Assembly: GCA_027886175.1 (NCBI GenBank) | Contig: JAJNNQ010000127.1 | Span: 1-64,000 of the forward strand | DNA from: Phylloscopus collybita | Taxonomy: Eukaryota > Chordata > Aves > Passeriformes > Phylloscopidae | Length of the DNA stretch: 64,000 nt | Direction: 5' to 3' | Part shown: piece by piece, positions 24,101 to 36,700 of the stretch | How positions within the stretch are numbered: the stretch's first letter is position 1 | Layout: each line of letters begins with the position of its first letter | Translations under genes and position numbers: made by a program | Notes under the pieces: generated by a model | Database searches by the model: none | What the model was told of the DNA's origin: nothing | Seen by the model: the letters and a program-made list of their open reading frames with translations, nothing else

Positions 24101-24672
24101 GACAGCAGCCCAGAGCTGTACTGAGTGCAGCAGGTGTCAGGCAGTCTCCTCTCGCCGTGTAGGTGCTTCTGTTTTGTGTTTGCAGCGTGCAGAGAAGCCC
24201 GCGTGCTTGCTGCTGCTTCCAGCAAGCCAAAACGCTTTTGCAGCCACTTTCCTGCCTTTTCCACAACAGGATCACTGTCTAGCTGATTTACAGTTGCCTC
24301 TGCGTAGAGCAGCTAGAGGAGCAGCTCTGCCGGCTTTCCTGTGCTTCTGCATAGCAGAGCTGTCAAGAACGAGAAGCTGCGTTTTGCCGAGAAAGCAGCG
24401 CTTCGCGGAAGCACAGCCAGCGGCATCTTGGGTACAGCCGCAGCTTGTGCGGAGAAGCGAAAGAGAGCCGGGGAAGAACGTGGAAAGCCGAACTCGGTCG
24501 CTGCAAGCGGGTGCTGGCGAACAGCTTCTGGTCACCTTGTAGAAACTCTCCCAGCACAGTGCAGAGTCCCCGTGGCTAGTTCCTTGAAATACCTTTCCTG
24601 GCAGCAGCCCAGAGCTGTACTGAGTGCAGCAGGTGTCAGGCAGTCTCCTCTCGCCGTGTAGGTGCTTCTGTT
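21181..24672 (+). repeat. 7-unit higher-order repeat, 3,492 bp, copy B
   Basis: This is the direct tandem partner of 17689-21180. The tgcagtcac marker is at 21750 and the 498-bp variant at 23785. Differences from copy A are mostly at sites known to vary elsewhere, such as cctcggcg or cctctgcg and gaaccac or gaagcac, plus private changes such as T at 22943. Confidence 0.82.
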
Positions 24673-26668
24673 TTGTGTTTGCAGCGTGCAGAGAAGCCCG
24701 CGTGCTTGCTGCTGCTTCCAGCAAGCCAAAACGCTTTTGCAGCCACTTTCCTGCCTTTTCCACAACAGGATCACTGTCTAGCTGATTTACAGTTGCCTCT
24801 GCGTAGAGCAGCTAGAGGAGCAGCTCTGCCGGCTTTCCTGTGCTTCTGCATAGCAGAGCTGTCAAGAACGAGAAGCTGCGTTTTGCCGAGAAAGCAGCGC
24901 TTCGCGGAAGCACAGCCAGCGGCGTCTTGGGTACAGCCGCAGCTTGTGCGGAGAAGCGAAAGAGAGCCGGGGAAGAACGTGGAAAGCCGAACTCGGTCGC
25001 TGCAAGCGGGTGCTGGCGAACAGCTTCTGGTCACCTTGTAGAAACTGTCCCAGCACAGTGCAGAGTCCCCGTGGCTAGTTCCTTGAAATACCTTTCCTGG
25101 CAGCAGCCCAGAGCTGTACTGAGTGCAGCAGGTGTCAGGCAGTCTCCTCTCGCCGTGTAGGTGCTTCTGTTTTGTGTTTGCAGCGTGCAGAGAAGCCCGC
25201 GTGCTTGCTGCTGCTTCCAGCAAGCCAAAACGCTTTTGCAGCCACTTTCCTGCCTTTTCCACAACAGGATCACTGTCTAGCTGATTTACAGTTGCCTCTG
25301 CGTAGAGCAGCTAGAGGAGCAGCTCTGCCGGCTTTCCTGTGCTTCTGCATAGCAGAGCTGTCAAGAACGAGAAGCTGCGTTTTGCCGAGAAAGCAGCGCT
25401 TCGCGGAAGCACAGCCAGCGGCGTCTTGGGTACAGCCGCAGCTTGTGCGGAGAAGCGAAAGAGAGCCGGGGAAGAACGTGGAAAGCCGAACTCGGTCGCT
25501 GCAAGCGGGTGCTGGCGAACAGCTTCTGGTCACCTTGTAGAAACTGTCCCAGCACAGTGCAGAGTCCCCGTGGCTAGTTCCTTGAAATACCTTTCCTGGC
25601 AGCAGCCCAGAGCTGTACTGAGTGCAGCAGGTGTCAGGCAGTCTCCTCTCGCTGTGTAGGTGCTTCTGTTTTGTGTTTGCAGCGTGCAGAGAAGCCCGCG
25701 TGCTTGCTGCTGCTTCCAGCAAGCCAAAACGCTTTTGCAGTCACTTTCCTGCCTTTTCCACAACAGGATCACTGTCTAGCTGATTTACAGTTGCCTCTGC
25801 GTAGAGCAGCTAGAGGAGCAGCTCTGCCGGCTTTCCTGTGCTTCTGCATAGCAGAGCTGTCAAGAACGAGAAGCTACGTTTTGCCGAGAAAGCAGCGCTT
25901 CGCGGAAGCACAGCCAGCGGCGTCTTCGGTCCAGCCGCAGCTTGTGCGGAGAAGCGAAAGAGAGCCGGGGAAGAACGTGGAAAGCCGAACTCGGTCGCTG
26001 CAAGCGGGTGCTGGCGAACAGCTTCTGGTCACCTTGTAGAAACTCTCCCAGCACAGTGCAGAGTCCCCGTGGCTAGTTCCTTGAAATACCTTTCCTGGCA
26101 GCAGCCCAGAGCTGTACTGAGTGCAGCAGGTGTCAGGCCGTCTCCTCTCGCCGTGTAGGTGCTTCTGTTTTGTGTTTGCAGCGTGCAGAGAAGCCCGCGT
26201 GCTTGCTGCTGCTTCCAGCAAGCCAAAACGCTTTTGCAGCCACTTTCCTGCCTTTTCCACAACAGGATCACTGTCTAGCTGATTTACAGTTGCCTCGGCG
26301 TAGAGCAGCTAGAGGAGCAGCTCTGCCGGCTTTCCTGTGCTTCTGCATAGCAGAGCTGTCAAGAACGAGAAGCTGCGTTTTGCCGAGAAAGCAGCGCTTC
26401 GCGGAAGCACAGCCAGCGGCATCTTGGGTACAGCCGCAGCTTGTGCGGAGAAGCGAAAGAGAGCCGGGGAAGAACGTGGAAAGCCGAACTCGGTCGCTGC
26501 AAGCGGGTGCTGGCGAACAGCTTCTGGTCACCTTGTAGAAACTCTCCCAGCACAGTGCAGAGTCCCCGTGGCTAGTTCCTTGAAATACCTTTCCTGGCAG
26601 CAGCCCAGAGCTGTACTGAGTGCAGCAGGTGTCAGGCAGTCTCCTCTCGCCGTGTAGGTGCTTCTGTT
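24673..26668 (+). repeat. 4-unit higher-order repeat, 1,996 bp, copy A
   Basis: This block carries two otherwise rare changes, T at 25653 (tcgctgtg) and A at 25876 (gctacg), together with tgcagtcac at 25741 and a caggccg unit near 26137. All of them recur exactly 1,996 bp (4 x 499) downstream, in the adjoining copy. Similarity also extends a little to the left of the stated start. Confidence 0.88.
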
Positions 26669-28664
26669 TTGTGTTTGCAGCGTGCAGAGAAGCCCGCGTG
26701 CTTGCTGCTGCTTCCAGCAAGCCAAAACGCTTTTGCAGCCACTTTCCTGCCTTTTCCACAACAGGATCACTGTCTAGCTGATTTACAGTTGCCTCTGCGT
26801 AGAGCAGCTAGAGGAGCAGCTCTGCCGGCTTTCCTGTGCTTCTGCATAGCAGAGCTGTCAAGAACGAGAAGCTGCGTTTTGCCGAGAAAGCAGCGCTTCG
26901 CGGAAGCACAGCCAGCGGCGTCTTGGGTACAGCCGCAGCTTGTGCGGAGAAGCGAAAGAGAGCCGGGGAAGAACGTGGAAAGCCGAACTCGGTCGCTGCA
27001 AGCGGGTGCTGGCGAACAGCTTCTGGTCACCTTGTAGAAACTGTCCCAGCACAGTGCAGAGTCCCCGTGGCTAGTTCCTTGAAATACCTTTCCTGGCAGC
27101 AGCCCAGAGCTGTACTGAGTGCAGCAGGTGTCAGGCAGTCTCCTCTCGCCGTGTAGGTGCTTCTGTTTTGTGTTTGCAGCGTGCAGAGAAGCCCGCGTGC
27201 TTGCTGCTGCTTCCAGCAAGCCAAAACGCTTTTGCAGCCACTTTCCTGCCTTTTCCACAACAGGATCACTGTCTAGCTGATTTACAGTTGCCTCTGCGTA
27301 GAGCAGCTAGAGGAGCAGCTCTGCCGGCTTTCCTGTGCTTCTGCATAGCAGAGCTGTCAAGAACGAGAAGCTGCGTTTTGCCGAGAAAGCAGCGCTTCGC
27401 GGAAGCACAGCCAGCGGCGTCTTGGGTACAGCCGCAGCTTGTGCGGAGAAGCGAAAGAGAGCCGGGGAAGAACGTGGAAAGCCGAACTCGGTCGCTGCAA
27501 GCGGGTGCTGGCGAACAGCTTCTGGTCACCTTGTAGAAACTGTCCCAGCACAGTGCAGAGTCCCCGTGGCTAGTTCCTTGAAATACCTTTCCTGGCAGCA
27601 GCCCAGAGCTGTACTGAGTGCAGCAGGTGTCAGGCAGTCTCCTCTCGCTGTGTAGGTGCTTCTGTTTTGTGTTTGCAGCGTGCAGAGAAGCCCGCGTGCT
27701 TGCTGCTGCTTCCAGCAAGCCAAAACGCTTTTGCAGTCACTTTCCTGCCTTTTCCACAACAGGATCACTGTCTAGCTGATTTACAGTTGCCTCTGCGTAG
27801 AGCAGCTAGAGGAGCAGCTCTGCCGGCTTTCCTGTGCTTCTGCATAGCAGAGCTGTCAAGAACGAGAAGCTACGTTTTGCCGAGAAAGCAGCGCTTCGCG
27901 GAAGCACAGCCAGCGGCGTCTTCGGTCCAGCCGCAGCTTGTGCGGAGAAGCGAAAGAGAGCCGGGGAAGAACGTGGAAAGCCGAACTCGGTCGCTGCAAG
28001 CGGGTGCTGGCGAACAGCTTCTGGTCACCTTGTAGAAACTCTCCCAGCACAGTGCAGAGTCCCCGTGGCTAGTTCCTTGAAATACCTTTCCTGGCAGCAG
28101 CCCAGAGCTGTACTGAGTGCAGCAGGTGTCAGGCCGTCTCCTCTCGCCGTGTAGGTGCTTCTGTTTTGTGTTTGCAGCGTGCAGAGAAGCCCGCGTGCTT
28201 GCTGCTGCTTCCAGCAAGCCAAAACGCTTTTGCAGCCACTTTCCTGCCTTTTCCACAACAGGATCACTGTCTAGCTGATTTACAGTTGCCTCTGCGTAGA
28301 GCAGCTAGAGGAGCAGCTCTGCCGGCTTTCCTGTGCTTCTGCATAGCAGAGCTGTCAAGAACGAGAAGCTGCGTTTTGCCGAGAAAGCAGCGCTTCGCGG
28401 AAGCACAGCCAGCGGCGTCTTGGGTACAGCCGCAGCTTGTGCGGAGAAGCGAAAGAGAGCCGGGGAAGAACGTGGAAAGCCGAACTCGGTCGCTGCAAGC
28501 GGGTGCTGGCGAACAGCTTCTGGTCACCTTGTAGAAACTCTCCCAGCACAGTGCAGAGTCCCCGTGGCTAGTTCCTTGAAATACCTTTCCTGACAGCAGC
28601 CCAGAGCTGTACTGAGTGCAGCAGGTGTCAGGCAGTCTCCTCTCGCCGTGTAGGTGCTTCTGTT
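26669..28664 (+). repeat. 4-unit higher-order repeat, 1,996 bp, copy B
   Basis: This is the adjoining partner of 24673-26668, with the same rare changes at 27649, 27737 and 27872. The two copies are nearly indistinguishable over four units, so the duplication is probably among the youngest events in the window, unless it reflects an assembly error. Confidence 0.88.
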
Positions 28665-29261
28665 TTGTGTTTGCAGCGTGCAGAGAAGCCCGCGTGCTTG
28701 CTGCTGCTTCCAGCAAGCCAAAACGCTTTTGCAGCCACTTTCCTGCCTTTTCCACAACAGGATCAATGTCTAGCTGATTTACAGTTGCCTCTGCGTAGAG
28801 CAGCTAGAGGAGCAGCTCTGCCGGCTTTCCTGTGCTTCTGCATAGCAGAGCTGTCAAGAACGAGAAGCTGCGTTTTGCCGAGAAAGCAGCGCTTCGCGGA
28901 AGCACAGCCAGCGGCGTCTTGGGTACAGCCGCAGCTTGTGCGGAGAAGCGAAAGAGAGCCGGGGAAGAACGTGGAAAGCCGAACTCGGTCGCTGCAAGCG
29001 GGTGCTGGCGAACAGCTTCTGGTCACCTTGTAGAAACTGTCCCAGCACAGTGCAGAGTCCCCGTGGCTAGTTCCTTGAAATACCTTTCCTGGCAGCAGCC
29101 CAGAGCTGTACTGAGTGCAGCAGGTGTCAGGCAGTCTCCTCTCGCCGTGTAGGTGCTTCTGTTTTGTGTTTCCAGCGTGCAGAGAAGCCCGCGTGCTTGC
29201 TGCTGCTTCCAGCAAGCCAAAACGCTTTTGCAGCCACTTTCCTGCCTTTTCCACAACAGGA

Positions 29262-32200
29262 TCACTGTCTAGCTGATTTACAGTTGCCTCTGCGTAGAGC
29301 AGCTAGAGGAGCAGCTCTGCCGGCTTTCCTGTGCTTCTGCATAGCAGAGCTGTCAAGAACGAGAAGCTGCGTTTTGCCGAGAAAGCAGCGCTTCGCGGAA
29401 GCACAGCCAGCGGCGTCTTGGGTACAGCCGCAGCTTGTGCGGAGAAGCGAAAGAGAGCCGGGGAAGAACGTGGAAAGCCGAACTCGGTCGCTGCAAGCGG
29501 GTGCTGGCGAACAGCTTCTGGTCACCTTGTAGAAACTGTCCCAGCACAGTGCAGAGTCCCCGTGGCTAGTTCCTTGAAATACCTTTCCTGGCAGCAGCCC
29601 AGAGCTGTACTGAGTGCAGCAGGTGTCAGGCAGTCTCCTCTCGCCGTGTAGGTGCTTCTGTTTTGTGTTTGCAGCGTGCAGAGAAGCCCGCGTGCTTGCT
29701 GCTGCTTCCAGCAAGCCAAAACCCTTTTGCAGCCACTTTCCTGCCTTTTCCACAACAGGATCACTGTCTAGCTGAATACAGTTGCCTCTGCGTAGAGCAG
29801 CTACAGGAGCAGCTCTGCCGGCTTTCCTGTGCTTCTGCATAGCAGAGCTGTCAAGAACGAGAAGCTGCGTTTTGCCGAGAAAGCAGCGCTTCGCGGAAGC
29901 ACAGCCAGCAGCGTCTTGGGTACAGCCGCAGCTTGTGCGGAGAAGCGAAAGAGAGCCGGGGAAGAACGTGGAAAGCCGAACTCGGTCGCTGCAAGCGGGT
30001 GCTGGCGAACAGCTTCTGGTCACCTTGTAGAAACTGTCCCAGCACAGTGCAGAGTCCCCGTGGCTAGTTCCTTGAAATACCTTTCCTGGCAGCAGCCCAG
30101 AGCTGTACTGAGTGCAGCAGGTGTCAGGCAGTCTCCTCTCGCCGTGTAGGTGCTTCTGTTTTGTGTTTGCAGCGTGCAGAGAAGCCCGCGTGCTTGCTGC
30201 TGCTTCCAGCAAGCCAAAACGCTTTTGCAGCCACTTTCCTGCCTTTTCCACAACAGGATCACTGTCTAGCTGATTTACAGTTGCCTCGGCGTAGAGCAGC
30301 TAGAGGAGCAGCTCTGCCGGCTTTCCTGTGCTTCTGCATAGCAGAGCTGTCAAGAACGAGAAGCTGCGTTTTGCCGAGAAAGCAGCGCTTCGCGGAAGCA
30401 CAGCCAGCGGCATCTTGGGTACAGCCGCAGCTTGTGCGGAGAAGCGAAAGAGAGCCGGGGAAGAACGTGGAAAGCCGAACTCGGTCGCTGCAAGCGGGTG
30501 CTGGCGAACAGCTTCTGGTCACCTTGTAGAAACTCTCCCAGCACAGTGCAGAGTCCCCGTGGCTAGTTCCTTGAAATACCTTTCCTGGCAGCAGCCCAGA
30601 GCTGTACTGAGTGCAGCAGGTGTCAGGCAGTCTCCTCTCGCCGTGTAGGTGCTTCTGTTTTGTGTTTGCAGCGTGCAGAGAAGCCCGCGTGCTTGCTGCT
30701 GCTTCCAGCAAGCCAAAACGCTTTTGCAGCCACTTTCCTGCCTTTTCCACAACAGGATCACTGTCTAGCTGATTTACAGTTGCCTCTGCGTAGAGCAGCT
30801 AGAGGAGCAGCTCTGCCGGCTTTCCTGTGCTTCTGCATAGCAGAGCTGTCAAGAACGAGAAGCTGCGTTTTGCCGAGAAAGCAGCGCTTCGCGGAAGCAC
30901 AGCCAGCGGCGTCTTGGGTACAGCCGCAGCTTGTGCGGAGAAGCGAAAGAGAGCCGGGGAAGAACGTGGAAAGCCGAACTCGGTCGCTGCAAGCGGGTGC
31001 TGGCGAACAGCTTCTGGTCACCTTGTAGAAACTGTCCCAGCACAGTGCAGAGTCCCCGTGGCTAGTTCCTTGAAATACCTTTCCTGGCAGCAGCCCAGAG
31101 CTGTACTGAGTGCAGCAGGTGTCAGGCAGTCTCCTCTCGCCGTGTAGGTGCTTCTGTTTTGTGTTTGCAGCGTGCAGAGAAGCCCGCGTGCTTGCTGCTG
31201 CTTCCAGCAAGCCAAAACGCTTTTGCAGCCACTTTCCTGCCTTTTCCACAACAGGATCACTGTCTAGCTGATTTACAGTTGCCTCTGCGTAGAGCAGCTA
31301 GAGGAGCAGCTCTGCCGGCTTTCCTGTGCTTCTGCATAGCAGAGCTGTCAAGAACGAGAAGCTGCGTTTTGCCGAGAAAGCAGCGCTTCGCGGAAGCACA
31401 GCCAGCGGCGTCTTGGGTACAGCCGCAGCTTGTGCGGAGAAGCGAAAGAGAGCCGGGGAAGAACGTGGAAAGCCGAACTCGGTCGCTGCAAGCGGGTGCT
31501 GGCGAACAGCTTCTGGTCACCTTGTAGAAACTCTCCCAGCACAGTGCAGAGTCCCCGTGGCTAGTTCCTTGAAATACCTTTCCTGGCAGCAGCCCAGAGC
31601 TGTACTGAGTGCAGCAGGTGTCAGGCAGTCTCCTCTCGCCGTGTAGGTGCTTCTGTTTTGTGTTTCCAGCGTGCAGAGAAGCCCGCGTGCTTGCTGCTGC
31701 TTCCAGCAAGCCAAAACGCTTTTCCAGCCACTTTCTTGCCTATTCCACAACAGGATCACTGTCTAGCTGATTTACAGTTGCCTCTGCGTAGAGCAGCTAG
31801 AGGAGCAGCTCTGCCGGCTTTCCTGTGTTTCTGCATAGCAGAGCTGTCAAGAACGAGAAGCTACGTTTTGCCGAGAAAGCAGCGCTTCGCGGAAGCACAG
31901 CCAGCGGCGTCTTCGGTCCAGCCGCAGCTTGTGCGGAGAAGCGAAAGAGAGCCGGGGAAGAACGTGGAAAGCCGAACTCGGTCGCTGCAAGCGGGTGCTG
32001 GCGAACAGCTTCTGGTCACCTTGTAGAAACTGTCCCAGCACAGTGCAGAGTCCCCGTGGCTAGTTCCTTGAAATACCTTTCCTGGCAGCAGCCCAGAGCT
32101 GTACTGAGTGCAGCAGGTGTCAGGCCGTCTCCTCTCGCCGTGTAGGTGCTTCTGTTTTGTGTTTGCAGCGTGCAGAGAAGCCCGCGTGCTTGCTGCTGCT

Positions 32201-33700
32201 TCCAGCAAGCCAAAACGCTTTTGCAGCCACTTTCCTGCCTTTTCCACAACAGGATCACTGTCTAGCTGATTTACAGTTGCCTCTGCGTAGAGCAGCTAGA
32301 GGAGCAGCTCTGCCGGCTTTCCTGTGCTTCTGCATAGCAGAGCTGTCAAGAACGAGAAGCTGCGTTTTGCCGAGAAAGCAGCGCTTCGCGGAAGCACAGC
32401 CAGCGGCGTCTTGGGTACAGCCGCAGCTTGTGCGGAGAAGCGAAAGAGAGCCGGGGAAGAACGTGGAAAGCCGAACTCGGTCGCTGCAAGCGGGTGCTGG
32501 CGAACAGCTTCTGGTCACCTTGTAGAAACTGTCCCAGCACAGTGCAGAGTCCCCGTGGCTAGTTCCTTGAAATACCTTTCCTGGCAGCAGCCCAGAGCTG
32601 TACTGAGTGCAGCAGGTGTCAGGCAGTCTCCTCTCGCCGTGTAGGTGCTTCTGTTTTGTGTTTGCAGCGTGCAGAGAAGCCCGCGTGCTTGCTGCTGCTT
32701 CCAGCAAGCCAAAACGCTTTTGCAGCCACTTTCCTGCCTTTTCCACAACAGGATCACTGTCTAGCTGATTTACAGTTGCCTCTGCGTAGAGCAGCTAGAG
32801 GAGCAGCTCTGCCGGCTTTCCTGTGCTTCTGCATAGCAGAGCTGTCAAGAACGAGAAGCTGCGTTTTGCCGAGAAAGCAGCGCTTCGCGGAAGCACAGCC
32901 AGCGGCGTCTTGGGTACAGCCGCAGCTTGTGCGGAGAAGCGAAAGAGAGCCGGGGAAGAACGTGGAAAGCCGAACTCGGTCGCTGCAAGCGGGTGCTGGC
33001 GAACAGCTTCTGGTCACCTTGTAGAAACTGTCCCAGCACAGTGCAGAGTCCCCGTGGCTAGTTCCTTGAAATACCTTTCCTGGCAGCAGCCCAGAGCTGT
33101 ACTGAGTGCAGCAGGTGTCAGGCAGTCTCCTCTCGCCGTGTAGGTGCTTCTGTTTTGTGTTTGCAGCGTGCAGAGAAGCCCGCGTGCTTGCTGCTGCTTC
33201 CAGCAAGCCAAAACGCTTTTGCAGCCACTTTCCTGCCTTTTCCACAACAGGATCACTGTCTAGCTGAATACAGTTGCCTCTGCGTAGAGCAGCTACAGGA
33301 GCAGCTCTGCCGGCTTTCCTGTGCTTCTGCATAGCAGAGCTGTCAAGAACGAGAAGCTGCGTTTTGCCGAGAAAGCAGCGCTTCGCGGAAGCACAGCCAG
33401 CGGCGTCTTGGGTACAGCCGCAGCTTGTGCGGAGAAGCGAAAGAGAGCCGGGGAAGAACGTGGAAAGCCGAACCCGGTCGCTGCAAGCGGGTGCTGGCGA
33501 ACAGCTTCTGGTCACCTTGTAGAAACTGTCCCAGCACAGTGCAGAGTCCCCGTGGCTAGTTCCTTGAAATACCTTTCCTGGCAGCAGCCCAGAGCTGTAC
33601 TGAGTGCAGCAGGTGTCAGGCAGTCTCCTCTCGCCGTGTAGGTGCTTCTGTTTTGTGTTTCCAGCGTGCAGAGAAGCCCGCGTGCTTGCTGCTGCTTCCA
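29262..33700 (+). repeat. Second instance of 3,492-bp, 7-unit spacing
   Basis: The rare change ctacagg in place of ctagagg occurs at 29804 and again at 33296, exactly 3,492 bp apart. Each follows a 498-bp variant (29772 and 33264) and precedes a unit with cctcggcg plus ggcatc (about 30287 and 33779). The units between the markers differ from the 17.7-24.7 kb block, so this is the same unit number with different content. Confidence 0.75.
31724..31863 (+). repeat. Sat1 unit with a cluster of private substitutions
   Basis: Within 140 bp this copy departs from the consensus at 31724 (tttccag for tttgcag), 31736 (cttcttgcc for cttcctgcc), 31742 (ctattcc for cttttcc), 31828 (tgtgtttc for tgtgcttc) and 31863 (gctacg for gctgcg). 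Only the last is seen in other units (25876 and 27872). Such density is unusual for this array. Confidence 0.85.
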
Positions 33701-36700
33701 GCAAGCCAAAACGCTTTTGCAGTCACTTTCCTGCCTTTTCCACAACAGGATCACTGTCTAGCTGATTTACAGTTGCCTCGGCGTAGAGCAGCTAGAGGAG
33801 CAGCTCTGCCGGCTTTCCTGTGCTTCTGCATAGCAGAGCTGTCAAGAACGAGAAGCTGCGTTTTGCCGAGAAAGCAGCGCTTCGCGGAAGCACAGCCAGC
33901 GGCATCTTGGGTACAGCCGCAGCTTGTGCGGAGAAGCGAAAGAGAGCCGGGGAAGAACGTGGAAAGCCGAACTCGGTCGCTGCAAGCGGGTGCTGGCGAA
34001 CAGCTTCTGGTCACCTTGTAGAAACTCTCCCAGCACAGTGCAGAGTCCCCGTGGCTAGTTCCTTGAAATACCTTTCCTGGCAGCAGCCCAGAGCTGTACT
34101 GAGTGCAGCAGGTGTCAGGCAGTCTCCTCTCGCCGTGTAGGTGCTTCTGTTTTGTGTTTGCAGCGTGCAGAGAAGCCCGCGTGCTTGCTGCTGCTTCCAG
34201 CAAGCCAAAACGCTTTTGCAGCCACTTTCCTGCCTTTTCCACAACAGGATCACTGTCTAGCTGATTTACAGTTGCCTCTGCGTAGAGCAGCTAGAGGAGC
34301 AGCTCTGCCGGCTTTCCTGTGCTTCTGCATAGCAGAGCTGTCAAGAACGAGAAGCTGCGTTTTGCCGAGAAAGCAGCGCTTCGCGGAAGCACAGCCAGCG
34401 GCGTCTTGGGTACAGCCGCAGCTTGTGCGGAGAAGCGAAAGAGAGCCGGGGAAGAACGTGGAAAGCCGAACTCGGTCGCTGCAAGCGGGTGCTGGCGAAC
34501 AGCTTCTGGTCACCTTGTAGAAACTCTCCCAGCACAGTGCAGAGTCCCCGTGGCTAGTTCCTTGAAATACCTTTCCTGACAGCAGCCCAGAGCTGTACTG
34601 AGTGCAGCTGGTGTCAGGCAGTCTCCTCTCGCCGTGTAGGTGCTTCTGTTTTGTGTTTGCAGCGTGCAGAGAAGCCCGCGTGCTTGCTGCTGCTTCCAGC
34701 AAGCCAAAACGCTTTTGCAGCCACTTTCCTGCCTTTTCCACAACAGGATCAATGTCTAGCTGATTTACAGTTGCCTCTGCGTAGAGCAGCTAGAGGAGCA
34801 GCTCTGCCGGCTTTCCTGTGCTTCTGCATAGCAGAGCTGTCAAGAACGAGAAGCTGCGTTTTGCCGAGAAAGCAGCGCTTCGCGGAAGCACAGCCAGCGG
34901 CGTCTTGGGTACAGCCGCAGCTTGTGCGGGGAAGCGAAAGAGAGCCGGGGAAGAACGTGGAAAGCCGAACTCGGTCGCTGCAAGCGGGTGCTGGCGAACA
35001 GCTTCTGGTCACCTTGTAGAAACTGTCCCAGCACAGTGCAGAGTCCCCGTGGCTAGTTCCTTGAAATACCTTTCCTGGCAGCAGCCCAGAGCTGTACTGA
35101 GTGCAGCAGGTGTCAGGCAGTCTCCTCTCGCCGTGTAGGTGCTTCTGTTTTGTGTTTGCAGCGTGCAGAGAAGCCCGCGTGCTTGCTGCTGCTTCCAGCA
35201 AGCCAAAACGCTTTTGCAGCCACTTTCCTGCCTTTTCCACAACAGGATCACTGTCTAGCTGATTTACAGTTGCCTCTGCGTAGAGCAGCTAGAGGAGCAG
35301 CTCTGCCGGCTTTCCTGTGCTTCTGCATAGCAGAGCTGTCAAGAACGAGAAGCTGCGTTTTGCCGAGAAAGCAGCGCTTCGCGGAAGCACAGCCAGCGGC
35401 ATCTTGGGTACAGCCGCAGCTTGTGCGGAGAAGCGAAAGAGAGCCGGGGAAGAACGTGGAAAGCCGAACTCGGTCGCTGCAAGCGGGTGCTGGCGAACAG
35501 CTTCTGGTCACCTTGTAGAAACTCTCCCAGCACAGTGCAGAGTCCCCGTGGCTAGTTCCTTGAAATACCTTTCCTGACAGCAGCCCAGAGCTGTACTGAG
35601 TGCAGCAGGTGTCAGGCAGTCTCCTCTCGCCGTGTAGGTGCTTCTGTTTTGTGTTTGCAGCGTGCAGAGAAGCCCGCGTGCTTGCTGCTGCTTCCAGCAA
35701 GCCAAAACGCTTTTGCAGCCACTTTCCTGCCTTTTCCACAACAGGATCACTGTCTAGCTGATTTACAGTTGCCTCTGCGTAGAGCAGCTAGAGGAGCAGC
35801 TCTGCCGGCTTTCCTGTGCTTCTGCATAGCAGAGCTGTCAAGAACGAGAAGCTGCGTTTTGCCGAGAAAGCAGCGCTTCGCGGAAGCACAGCCAGCGGCG
35901 TCTTCGGTACAGCCGCAGCTTGTGCGGAGAAGCGAAAGAGAGCCGGGGAAGAACGTGGAAAGCCGAACTCGGTCGCTGCAAGCGGGTGCTGGCGAACAGC
36001 TTCTGGTCACCTTGTAGAAACTCTCCCAGCACAGTGCAGAGTCCCCGTGGCTAGTTCTTTGAAATACCTTTCCTGGCAGCAGCCCAGAGCTGTACTGAGT
36101 GCAGCAGGTGTCAGGCAGTCTCCTCTCGCCGTGTAGGTGCTTCTGTTTTGTGTTTGCAGCGTGCAGAGAAGCCCGCGTGCTTGCTGCTGCTTCCAGCAAG
36201 CCAAAACGCTTTTGCAGCCACTTTCCTGCCTTTTCCACAACAGGATCACTGTCTAGCTGATTTACAGTTGCCTCTGCGTAGAGCAGCTAGAGGAGCAGCT
36301 CTGCCGGCTTTCCTGTGCTTCTGCATAGCAGAGCTGTCAAGAACGAGAAGCTGCGTTTTGCCGAGAAAGCAGCGCTTCGCGGAAGCACAGCCAGCGGCAT
36401 CTTGGGTACAGCCGCAGCTTGTGCGGAGAAGCGAAAGAGAGCCGGGGAAGAACGTGGAAAGCCGAACTCGGTCGCTGCAAGCGGGTGCTGGCGAACAGCT
36501 TCTGGTCACCTTGTAGAAACTCTCCCAGCACAGTGCAGAGTCCCCGTGGCTAGTTCCTTGAAATACCTTTCCTGGCAGCAGCCCAGAGCTGTACTGAGTG
36601 CAGCAGGTGTCAGGCAGTCTCCTCTCGCCGTCTAGGTGCTTCTGTTTTGTGTTTGCAGCGTGCAGAGAAGCCCGCGTGCTTGCTGCTGCTTCCAGCAAGC

